Assembly (NCBI GenBank): GCA_021234155.1
Contig: JAJEKV010000005.1
Location: 8,734,216-8,798,215, forward strand
DNA: 64,000 nt
Direction of reading: 5' to 3'
From: Isoetes taiwanensis
Lineage: Eukaryota; Streptophyta; Lycopodiopsida; Isoetales; Isoetaceae
Of the stretch, positions 44,501 through 53,989 are shown one piece after another; the first letter of the stretch is position 1; each line of letters starts with the position of its first letter. The notes beneath the pieces are model-generated. The model saw only the letters and a program-made list of their open reading frames with translations, was not told where the DNA came from and did not search any database. A program made the position numbers and the translations under genes.

Positions 44501-44854
44501 ATTATGGTGGCATCTACTGTTGGTAATATTCTATTAGGGAAATCTTTTCCACTAGTAATGGTGCCCAGCGTTGCTGGGCATAAGTTCGGCCTGTAAATGT
44601 TTTGGCCGCAATAAGAAGGGCTTGCAGTAATAAGCCAACTTTTGTAACTTCTTATTATAATAATTTTTTTTTTCAAAGCTTTAACAACGTTTTCCATGGA
44701 CTATGTAAACAATATCAAAACAATAGGGAAGTGAGCGTTGCTGGGCCTAATTTGGAGTACATATTAATCCGGGATAGTGTAAGTTGAGAACTTGAAAATG
44801 TTAATTTGTTTTATAGCCTAGCATCTTCAATTATAGCAGCATTTCTTCTTAAAA

Positions 44855-44950
44855 AAGCTTTGTAATACTTTTACATTGATCCTGTAAAGAATAGGAATGT
44901 AGAAGCTTTGTAATACTTTTACATTGATCCTGTAAAGAATAGGAATGTAG
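44855..44950. repeat. Perfect 48-bp tandem duplication
   Basis: The 48-bp block starting AAGCTTTGTAATACTTTTAC is repeated once without mismatch (44,855-44,902 and 44,903-44,950), so the duplication is recent. Confidence 0.9.
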
Positions 44951-45344
44951 ACAACGTTTATGTCCATGCTCAACATCGTTCTTATATGGCTAAGGACCTA
45001 GATTATCATTGGTACCCATGTGGGACCAAAAGGAACTTCTACTCATGCAAAAGAAAGAGAAAAAAGGAAAGAGAAACGATCTAGCAAACATGCGTTTAGG
45101 TGTTAAGATGTGTGCCTAGGTATAACATAAATTGGGTACCCAATCGAGTGCATGATGTCCATCATACATGTGAAACATGAAACATAATATTATTATTGGA
45201 ACCACAGAGTTCAGGCTTTCGTCTGCCTTACATTCTCCTCAAAGAAAGCATTAAAAATACTTTGTTTGTCGTGTTCATGTTTTCCTTTCTTTTCATGAGC
45301 TTAATAATAGCATACCTTGTGCCTATATAAACGTTTTTACCTTC

Positions 45345-45437
45345 TGGGATATCACAAAATGACATCCTACATCTAGAATAATAGGAAGAATCTTTTGCAA
45401 ATACATCATTGCACATGTACATGATGTTTCTCAATCT
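45345..45437 (-). pseudogene. Exon-like fragment, possibly captured
   Basis: On the minus strand an AATCTGCAG-type 3' splice site is followed by an open stretch reading LRNIMYMCNDVFAKDSSYYS and CRMSFCDIPEG, then a GTAAAA donor at about 45,345. Size and bounding signals fit an internal exon. The gene family is unknown. It is in the same orientation as the fragments below. Confidence 0.3.
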
Positions 45438-45839
45438 GCAGATATGTTAAAAAGTTCAATAAAAAACTAAAGAGAAGAATTTTATAGCTATACGTGGAGC
45501 TTGGCTCTTTTCCATAGAAACAAAGCATGGGTTTTAGTCACATGAACTTGTTGGAAGTAGACAACTAAGTGGGATTCACCTCTAACATGTATTTCATAAC
45601 AGTCTTGTGTCTCCCAATAATTGCTCCAACCAAACGTGTACAATCAATATTTGCATGCAACGCAGGTTTAGCTGAGCACGGTAGCACTTAATGCCATGAG
45701 ATGTACGAATCTGACATACCCAGTTTGTTGATGGCGGATATGCACTGACGGCCAAGCAGGGAAGCAAAGGAGGTCTTGTAGGTTTAACCTTAGGCTTCCT
45801 GTACCGTCTGACAATCAGTGCACCCCAATGAAGCACCCA

Positions 45840-46430
45840 AATGAAGCGATCCTGTAACCTTCTGCCTAAAACCGTTAATGATCAAAACCCATGCAATTAC
45901 AACAAAATGCAATAAGCAATCAAGCATTTTTTGAAAGGTAGAGGCCAATTATTGAATGAAATTTCTCAAGTGGTGTATCCCTTTGCAGCAAGCTCCAGTT
46001 ATAATCCTGAAAGCTACATAATAACTCTTTCAAATGAGAAGTCTAAATAGATAGGATACATCTAGAGTCAGATGTTTTTGGAGAATTTAAATAGATCACC
46101 TAGTAATGCATTTGATAAATGCCACTTATGGTGACAATGCAAATTCTACAATAAGCAAGAGAGAAAGAAGCAGACTGCAATAACAGAAGAGCAGAGAAAT
46201 CTTATTCTTTCACTAATACTCTATTATTCGTGGCCAGATTCCCATATAATAAGTTCAGTATTGATGTCCTAATAGATCTGTATTAAAAGTGGGAGCTACC
46301 ATTTTTGTAATCCTTTTCTGCATTTCTCATTCAGCTTTGGCTGGAGTATAGATGCCTGAATATAGAGTTGAGAATAAAGGATCTCTGCAAGATCATTTGA
46401 ACTATGGAAACGGAATTAAGTTGTGTAAAT
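45840..46430. other. Spacer within the gene-fragment region
   Basis: Nothing recognised. The sequence is AT-rich. Confidence 0.4.
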
Positions 46431-46559
46431 TTATAAATCCATGAGAAGGGCAGTACCTGTATGTATAGGATCAGAGTGGAACATCATAGTCTGTACACAA
46501 ATTGCTCCTTTGGAGTGAATGAAGATGCAATAAATGGAGCCTGAGGTAATTTCGCAAGG

Positions 46560-46705
46560 AAAATGAAATGGGGACCATGAAAGGACCATTCCAAATCTTG
46601 GGCCAGAAGATCCCTTACACCATCTACATCTCCAGAACCTAAAGTTTTGTAGAAATTTAGCACCATAATGCACTGCTCATTATCCAGCGCAATGGCATTG
46701 CCCAA
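46560..46705 (-). pseudogene. WUN1/SAG20-like (NTF2-fold) fragment
   Basis: The minus-strand frame contains VLNFYKTLGSGDVDGVRDLL and AQDLEWSFHGPH. Plant wound-induced protein 1 and senescence-associated SAG20 proteins start with an ALY-ALxSxDVxxVxRLLAPDLEWWFHGPP segment, so this is a close match to the first helices and strand of that NTF2-like domain. After FHGPH the similarity fades, and the frame ends at 46,484. Only about 40 of the usual 110 or more residues are present. It follows a WAV3-like fragment on the same strand, an order not expected in one native gene, so I take it as a captured piece. Confidence 0.6.
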
Positions 46706-46751
46706 GCTATGCTTATCTTAATTTTTATCCATGATAAAAAAAATGGTACTT

Positions 46752-47069
46752 CTGTAAGAAAAATCCAGCCTGACATTTTGGGCCAAAACACTGAGCAGTC
46801 CTCCGATGCATCTAGCAAAATCATCCTGCACCCATAGTAGCAGCTTCAATAAACGAAAAAGTTCCGCCAGATTGCTCAGCTATGGAGTGCATAATAGCGG
46901 GATTGTGATCTGCTCCAATTCCAAAAGTGTGCATAGGGTGTTTGTCTCTTCTTTGTCCCATAAATCCGGCAAAACCATGCTGGAAAGAATTTGCAGAATG
47001 TTTAGAATCGGTTCCATTTTGCCAGCCATGGGTGTCCTGCCCATCTGATAACAGCATAATACTTGCCAC
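46752..47069 (-). pseudogene. WAV3-type E3 ligase VWA-domain fragment
   Basis: Frame 1 reads ASIMLLSDGQDTHGWQNG, HTFGIGADHNPAIMHSIAEQ and SGGTFSFIEAA. After one frameshift at about 46,832 it continues VQDDFARCIGGLLSVLAQNV. This is the distal half of the von Willebrand factor A domain of plant WAV3/WAVH RING E3 ubiquitin ligases, in which IMLLSDGQDT, HTFGFGxDHD, SGGTFSFIE and CIGGLLSVV are consecutive landmarks. The RING finger and the rest are absent. A 3' splice-like AAG lies before TATTATG at 47,066. As a detached exon beside unrelated gene pieces it is best explained by transposon capture. Confidence 0.78.
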
Positions 47070-47332
47070 AGAATTACAACAATTGTCCCTGACTAACGCA
47101 AGACTGAACTTTTAAGCAATTTTGCATGATAGCCCTACAAAGGTTACAGCCTCCACAGTCACAAGCTTTATCTGCATATTGTATAATTATTTCTGCAAAA
47201 GATTACTTGAACAGCCATTGATTCATTGCAAAACACCCAATTTCGCATGCCCATGCTCTATGCATCCTGCTATCCCCAGATTGCACATTCATCAACCCAA
47301 ATTCAAAGGAAGGTCCCATACCCAAAACTCAC

Positions 47333-47393
47333 CGGCATTGCCACATCCCACCATCAAAACCTTGGAAGTCTTGGGAATATACTTCGCCATATA
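47333..47393 (-). pseudogene. METTL13-like methyltransferase exon fragment
   Basis: A 61-bp exon lies between a pyrimidine-rich CATCTGCCAG acceptor and a G/GTGAGT donor. It encodes YMAKYIPKTSKVLMVGCGNA, the motif I region of the METTL13/EEF1A-lysine methyltransferase family (VLMVGCGNA binds S-adenosylmethionine). Upstream coding is not recognisable. The fragment shares strand with the WAV3-like and WUN1-like pieces. Confidence 0.65.
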
Positions 47394-47721
47394 CTGGCAG
47401 ATGAAGATTGAATAGTAGAATCGACAGCCACAACAACGGCGAGGAGCCCTAACATGGATCTGTGGCTCTGAACAGCTTCATCTCCATTAGTTGTCGAAGC
47501 TCTGATCATGGCAGGAAAGCGACAGGTAGAAGAGGCGCTCTTTTGCGGCAACGTCTTGCTTCTTCTATAGCCAGAAGCTGCTTCTTCCTTCTTCTAAATA
47601 CCCACATAGCCGGAATCGGCTTCTTGTTTCTTCTAAATGCCGGAACTCGCGAACCCTAGCAAAAAAAAAAAAAAAAAAACCTAGAATCTTACGTGGCATC
47701 ATCTCTTCCATTGATTTCATC

Positions 47722-47783
47722 AAATCTGGGCCGCCCAAATTAGGGCTGGGTCCAACACTTACACAATAACATTATAATATAAG
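47722..47783. repeat. Shared flank block, copy 1
   Basis: CCCAAATTAGGGCTGGGTCC followed by ACATTATAATATAA resembles 63,766-63,817 in sequence, spacing and orientation relative to the minus-strand gene fragments. It could be the subterminal end of one transposon family. Confidence 0.5.
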
Positions 47784-47789
47784 ATGGTC

Positions 47790-48100
47790 TTTTTCATGCT
47801 GGTCTTTATGGTCTTTTTGTGGCCTCTTTGCCAAATCTTTCTATGTCGATGCTCATGAACTCCATATCTAACTTTTGTATACCTATGTAGTCCAAAGCAC
47901 TATAAAGATATATGCATGAAAAAACGTAATAATATTATTTGAAATTATTCTTTTATAACAATTTGAACATCGTATACTAGGAAGAATTATTAATCAAATT
48001 GAATTACACAAGATTGGATGGATCATTAGTCAAGCTTAAACGAATTGACTCTATCTAACATTTTTTCATCGAAGTCCCAACTCAATACAAATTGAGTTTG
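47790..48100. other. AT-rich spacer, no gene
   Basis: Nothing recognised. Confidence 0.5.
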
Positions 48101-48108
48101 AATTAATC

Positions 48109-48700
48109 TCAAATACTACTTAGGGCTGCCTCCTTAGTGGGTTCAATGTTCACAAACGATGCTTTGACTAAAAAGTGCATGCTCCTTACAAGATAGTATA
48201 TCTCTTTGATTTCGTGCAACCAAGCATCTGTTCTATGGTTCCCATCCCAGCAAATAAACATCTTATTAGAAAGATCACTCCATTCATCATTGGACTGCAA
48301 ACTAGACTCAAATGCTTCGTTCTCTTGCTTCTAAAAATCATCCCAGCTTTGCACAATTTGTTCTGTAACTGGAATTGTATTGCCCAATGAGTCAGTAATA
48401 GAATGGATGAATGAAACTACCTTTCTCAAGTATATACGCATCGTTCCTTAGTGTCTCACGCATCGCCTTGGCGCCCTTGGCAACAATACGCACAGCTTGG
48501 TTAACTTGTACATGACAAAGAGGAATCAAGGGAGGATCTCTTCCCCGCATAATTATGAGTTCATTCAAAGTCTGTGATATCATTTGTAAAGTGAAATTTT
48601 TTGGGACATCTACAAGATCCTTTTCTTCATGCTTGTTTTTTTTTCGTTCGTTTTTCAACTTCACCATCTTTAGGCATGTCATCAATGCTAGGCCTATCCT
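48109..48700 (-). pseudogene. ParB/Srx-like fragment (DGNHR motif)
   Basis: The first frame (48,392-48,685) reads DPPLIPLCHVQVNQAVRIV, then AMRETLRNDAYILEKGSF. After stops, the second (48,109-48,300) reads WSDLSNKMFICWDGNHRTDA, then LVKASFVNIEPTKE. A helix, a GYI-x-x-G strand and a V-x-DGNHR-x-x-A box are the layout of ParB/sulfiredoxin-type domains. The segment may correspond to the N-terminal part of the gene family represented at 38.2-40.7 kb. Three stops interrupt it. Confidence 0.4.
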
Positions 48701-50149
48701 CTACACCATGGTAGAATCGGTACGCGTACCTAACAATATAGGCACCAAAAGGAACGTTTAGGTACGGTACGCGTATTTGTCCCAAGATACGCTTAATAGA
48801 AAGGTTAGGTTAAGGTTAATAGAAAACGTTAGGTTTTCTGTCCCCATAAAAATGGTGTAATATTATTAACGGAAATATTTCAAAAATATTATTAACGGAA
48901 ATATTAAAGGTATAGAAGCAATAATATTAAATGGAAATATTATTAATAGAAATATTAATGGTAGAGGTGACAATATTATTAAGGAAAATGGAGTCATAAT
49001 TAAAAGCACAAGTTAACATTCAGGTTTGCTGCAACCGTAATAAAATCTGGAGGCTATCCGTTAGATAACGTTTTTAGAGATGTGGAATCATAATAATATC
49101 TCAAAGCTAGCCGTTAATCTTGATCTGTTTAGCAAGTAATTTGAAGTAGTCCTCAAATTGGGGAGTTCAAACTTGCTTAGAGATTTTGCATATCGCTCCT
49201 AAGTAGCTCCTTTTCAAAGCATCTGGTCGAGTGCAAGAACTATGCTTGCCATTCGTGAATGGAATATGCACCATTGATAGCAGTATGCTATCTACAGTGT
49301 TCAACTACAATATTAACACTTTATGTGTGGTTCAAGTCAAGGATTCCAATGATCCCTCTTCTTTAAGGAATGTTATTGAGGAAGACTACAAATTGAAGAG
49401 TGATAGGAATTACTGATAGACTTGTAGTCCATACTGGAACTTATACTCATCCCATTAGGAATGTGGAAGGCAAGGAAGACGTAAGGAGACTGCACTCACT
49501 TTTGCAAAACATGCCAGTTAGTTCCATTGGTAAGTTTGGACCCAAACAGATGCAAAATAAATTGGCAATGCAGTTGGTGATTGCAGAAGTACTTCCAACA
49601 TTCGAGATCAAATTGAAATGTTGACAAGCTACAAGGTAGAAGAATTGTTGGACCGCTTGGAGCCACTTTGCAATCAAAGAAGGTAATATTTTCATTTTGA
49701 GTAGTTAAGAGTTTCATTATTTTCTAATGCATTTTTGTTTAATGTATAGATTAAGGAAATGGATAGATGATGCAAGAAAAAAAAAAAAAAAAAGCAATAT
49801 CCTGATGACTATAATAACATCATATATCTGAAAAGTAAGTGTCGGTATGAATACTTCCATGGCTCAAAGTTTCCATACCAAACTCATGACAAAGATAATG
49901 AGAGATGTTATATTTTTAAAATGTCAACTATTGGTCCTAGTAGTATTTTTAAAATGTCAGTTATTTTCTGCTCACTTTCATGGATTTATAGCTGATGAAG
50001 CTCAGGCAAATTGGATAGCAGTTAGAGATGTTTTCTTTGAGGATAATGAAGTGTGTGAAAAAGAGCGCTCTTGCGTCTTTCACTTTGAACAGTGTATGCA
50101 GAGGCAGACCAAGAAGCATCCCAGTCCTGAATATAGAGAGGAGTTTATA

Positions 50150-51307
50150 ATAATAATAATAATATATTAATCACGCCCTCATAGGACCTTGAGGTCATGG
50201 AGCGACAAATTACATAACTGTTTTTATTTTCAGCAACAACAATCTGTGCATCTCAACCTTTTTCAAATAGCTACCTAGAGCTTTTGGCTCCATATCCAGC
50301 AAATCGTGAAAACTTGAATATTCCACATGATATGTACATCTAATATCCAAGTAAGCAGGGCAATTCAGGAAAACATGTTGCTCATCTTCTATCTTCCCTT
50401 GATCACATAATTGGCAAGTTCGTTCTTCCTTTGGGATCTTAAACCATCTTCCTGTTTCTATTTTCAGCCTATGGGAACTTGTTCGATATCTGGCAATGGT
50501 TTGCTTCATGTACCGTGGTAATCTTGCTCGAAGATAGGATTGGTCAGAGTAAACTATCATTGGATTAATATCCGCCATGTATACCAGCATCCTGGAACCC
50601 GGTTGTGCCCATATCTTCCTTAATGCGATAGTCTGGACTAGATCTCTAACCCCAATATCCGTATCTGGCCAATTTTCCTCACTTATCCCCCATCGTTCAG
50701 CCCATACTAGAACATCCCTATACCATCCTGATGTCCTGGAGATCTCCATGGCGTTCTTAGAGAACCGATGGTCGTCTAGTCCATGAAGTCTATTGATAAA
50801 TGTAATGGTCTGGATAAGTGCCTCCACTTCTAAGGGTAATAGACCCGCTTCCGCTAACATGATAGGATATGGGGTTTGTGTCTTTACTCCCAATTCTTCC
50901 TGCAGAAAGATTTTTTGTACCCGCTCTACCTGGTTCCAAAGTGCCGCCGATAATGTGGGTCCCCAAATCTGCCCTCCATACAGAATTACTGTTTGCACTA
51001 ATGTTTTAAACAACATTCTCTTCATCCCCCAATCTGTCAGTTCAGCCTTATGGCATTTACGCAACATCCCATATAATGCCTTCTTGCCTCCTGAGATCCG
51101 TTTCTTTACACATTCTTTCCACCTGTAATTCGTGGTGAATTCTAATCCCAGATATTTATAAGAATCTACCACCTCAATTTTTTCATCTTTATATACAAAT
51201 TCTGGTTTGTTCACTGTGTCGTAGACCAATATCTTGGTTTTAGAAAGATTCACTTTCATCCCCTTTTTTTCGCAGAACCTGTCCAGGTTATGTAAGTGTT
51301 CTTGCAA
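50150..51307 (-). mobile_element. 5'-truncated LINE carrying the RT C-terminal part
   Basis: A 365-codon intact frame starts after the position of the YADD box. It reads GMKVNLSKTKILVY, YKYLGLEFTTNYRW, then AVILYG-like VILYGGQIWG, and ends with SSHRLKIETGRWFKIPKEER, CQLCDQGKIEDEQHVFLNCP. These are the thumb and the C-terminal CCHC zinc finger of Jockey/I/L2-type LINE reverse transcriptases. The 3' end (minus strand) finishes in a TAT-repeat tail at 50,147-50,166. The YADD core, endonuclease and ORF1 are missing, as in dead-on-arrival LINE copies. It lies inside the SWIM transposase gene. Confidence 0.8.
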
Positions 51308-51500
51308 TCCTTTTATGAAAGTCTGCAGAGAATGGAGAAACTCAAATAATCCAATTGAATTGTACCTTTGATAATCCCCTGATACTAATTTGTCTGAAAG
51401 TAGACATGCAAGTTGGTTATAGGCCGATTGGTCTCAGTGGACGATAAAAAACTATTCTTATTCTTATTCTTATTCTTATTCTTATTCTTATTCTTATAAA
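51308..51500 (+). mobile_element. LINE 3' end with TTCTTA repeat tail
   Basis: CCGATTGGTCTCAGTGGACG followed by ATAAAAAACTA and about eight TTCTTA units (51,451-51,497) looks like a LINE 3' terminus ending in a hexamer tail, on the opposite strand to the neighbouring truncated LINE. There is no coding sequence. The family differs from the neighbour, judging by the tail type. Confidence 0.4.
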
Positions 51501-52965
51501 AAAAACTTTAACTCTATATGATGCTAATTTGTTTGATTTGACAGAAGCTATCTTACAAAGTAGTAAATACAAGTCACACCTCGACCATAACTTTGTTTGA
51601 TCAGAACCAGAAATATCTACACTTTTCTCAAGGTTGCAAGGTAGATTAAGTAGTGGGATCAAGAGTAAGGAGATCACTGATACAATTATTCAGGAAATTA
51701 GCTGACAGGGTTTACCAATATTTCAGTGTGGTTCTGGTGGGAATGATCAAACAATATCAAAGAGAAAATGCATGAACAACTCCACATCCACAGGTGAGTT
51801 TGGAACACATAGACTAGACAAGCAAGCAAGAAATATACCTAGAGTAGCAAAAACAGATCCAGTAGTCAGAAATTTATTCGGGTCAAATTATATTGACGTC
51901 AATGAGAGAGAAATCTTTGATACTAACTGGGCCATTCGTAGAACAAATGCTAGCAGTAAAGTGAGATGTCAAGGCAAGGTTTCAGTAAATGGTAAAAAAT
52001 GTGACAAATTGATTAACAAGGACCTATCATCAGTTGCAGCGCCATCATATTATAGTATAAGGTCTCATAAAGGAGGAACATGCGAGCAATTTTTTTGGTT
52101 TTTATAGGTGCACATGGTACCCAAATGCTGATATCGTTTCCACACCCAATCGTCCTGTTTTGTGGCCAGTACATAAGTGTCAAACTTAAGCCTCACGAGC
52201 TTGTGACTTTGGAAAAGGGTGGCTATAATCTGGAAGGATTGAATAGAACCACATATACCCATCAAAATGAAGATGTTCAGTATGTTAACAGTCCTGGAAG
52301 TCAACACTCTGTCATGAGACGTGATGATAAGCATGTAAACAGAAGGACTAAACTTAGTAGAGTTGTAAAACTAAATTTGGAGCAAAGCAAAGACTTGGAT
52401 GTCTTAGTTCTAAGTAATATGATTGTTCATAAGAGACATGTGGACTTCAGTTTGAAGAGAAATGACAATGTGTACATTGTTAGCATCAAGAAAGAGCCTT
52501 CATGCACCTGTCCTGATTATCAGAAGAGGGTTGCAAAGGGAAGCTTCATCCCATGCAAGCATGTGTTCTACATCTTCCAGTCAGAGCTTCACAGAGATCC
52601 CTCCATTGACATGTCACTTCTCCCGCCAATGTTTAGTGACGATCTTCTGGATAGCTTATTGCATACAGAGGTACAACTCATTTTGCATTATGGAACTAAT
52701 GTTTGTTGGATTTTAATAAACACTATGTGATTGGTAGTTTTACATTGATTGATTTCTTATATTGTAGTTAAATCTATATGTATAGTTATGCCAACCACTT
52801 TGCAACTATGAACATTCTAGGCTTTAAATGCTATATGGTCTTACTTATACTCGTAGCATAATACATTAATCACATTGTAGTACTTTTTGATAACTTTTTA
52901 AATTGAGGGATAAAGAACATAAGACCATTATAAAAAAGACCACAAAAAAATTGCACTCTATTCTA

Positions 52966-53256
52966 TTAATGTTGGGGTGGTATATATGAGACCGTATATA
53001 TGGGTCATATATAGAGTGGTATATACATACATGCACCCATGGAGGATATATGCACGTACGAATTGTGTACCTGGGCTATCAGGAGAGAGTGCTATCTGAG
53101 TAGAGGGAGAGAGATAGAGTGTGTATCAGAGATCTTCATCAAGATATGGAGATGGAGATTTTCGGTGTGTGCATTGCATAAAACCTCACCTTTTTGAGTT
53201 TTGGATCACTGGGTCTTTAGATTTCTTGTGAGGTTTGGAGTTAGGTTTTAAAAATT
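52966..53256 (+). repeat. 5' LTR of a plus-strand retrotransposon
   Basis: TGTTGGGGTGG opens a segment with several TATATA words, ending shortly before a tRNA-like primer site at 53,257. Length and layout (TG start, TATA-like region, primer site) fit an LTR of about 290 bp. The 3' LTR is not identified, so this rests on the neighbouring primer site and gag. Confidence 0.5.
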
Positions 53257-53270
53257 TGGCGACCACAGTG
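53257..53270 (+). other. Primer-binding site candidate
   Basis: TGGCGACCACAGTG resembles the TGGCGAC... primer site (tRNA-Arg type) of several plant Ty3/gypsy lineages. Confidence 0.5.
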
Positions 53271-53369
53271 CTCGACACAGACCATTGTGTCCATTGACCC
53301 ATTGAGCAGAGCAATTTCTTTTGTGAAGGGGAAAATTTGACAAAGGGATAATAGCTTTATTTATTTATT

Positions 53370-53409
<40 letters not shown>

Positions 53410-53623
53410 AAGGTTGGTTTTATATTTCATTTATAGAAAATACATAAGTATCTTTGCTTATAGAAGCAAAGTATATCAGAAAGTAGAAACTAATATACTA
53501 ATATAGTAAATATGGTCCTAAGACCAATTATACCAGTTTTAAATAGATGACCAAAATCAAAATATCAAAATATCTGTTGGTGATGCTTAAGTACTTGAAT
53601 TGCAGATCTGCTTCTCAGGGACA

Positions 53624-53989
53624 TCATGCCACATCAAGCACGTCTTGCAGTGTGAAATCCGGGACATCTCTCTTGCCAAACATCGTGAGTAAGATGTCCA
53701 AATCCTCTGCAGTGTAATTTGTGAAATCAAGAAGAACCAGAACATGAGCTTGCCTTTTTTGTTGCCATTTGTGAAACAAATTCTCAAAATACGGTTTGAG
53801 GTTGTTGAACCTCCACACCTCCTTGTTGTTCAGCACCCTTTTGATAGCTTTTGCATGTACCAATTCCCTTCTTAATTGCTTAAAAATATTTTCCTATTCA
53901 GGCTTAGACAGCTGTGAGAATTCTTCGTCTTCATACTCTGCCACACCCATCATTCTCTCTCCACTTCCTGTATTATTGAGTCTCTTCAT
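53624..53989 (-). CDS. Small third ORF of the LINE, one internal stop
   Basis: From the ATG at 53,989 the frame gives MKRLNNTGSGERMMG, EEFSQLSKPE, a TAG, and then ENIFKQLRRELVHAKAIKRV, NNLKPYFENLFHKWQQK and FTNYTAEDLDILLTMF to a stop at 53,624. It overlaps the end of ORF2 in another frame. Its regular polar/aliphatic pattern looks coding. I recognise no family. It could also be a divergent C-terminal domain of ORF2 reached by frameshift. Confidence 0.4.

Larger units (their letters stand above)
49231..52730 (+). pseudogene. SWIM-domain (MULE/FAR1-like) transposase gene, interrupted
   Basis: Plus-strand pieces lie in order. 49,231-49,690 ends ...VEELLDRLEPLCNQ before a GTAATA donor. 49,750-50,146 includes KWIDDARKK, GFIADEAQANWIAV and RSCVFHFEQCMQRQTKK, like the F-x-SDxAxANW and C-x-FHxxQ elements around the third catalytic region of Mutator-type transposases. 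51,520-52,107 is polar. 52,080-52,730 carries YIVSIKKEPSCTCPDYQKR, then GSFIPCKHVFYIF, a SWIM zinc finger (CxC-xn-CxH). LINE sequence separates the second and third pieces. I do not see the first two catalytic Asp clearly, so the superfamily is inferred. Confidence 0.6.

Noticed and set aside
50210-51497. Twin-priming inversion of a single LINE
   Set aside because: Each part has its own distinct 3' tail (TAT-type and TTCTTA-type), so two insertions are simpler.
53340-53410. T-rich run as a stand-alone microsatellite
   Set aside because: It sits exactly between the target duplication and the LINE 3' end, so it is the LINE A-tail read on the plus strand.
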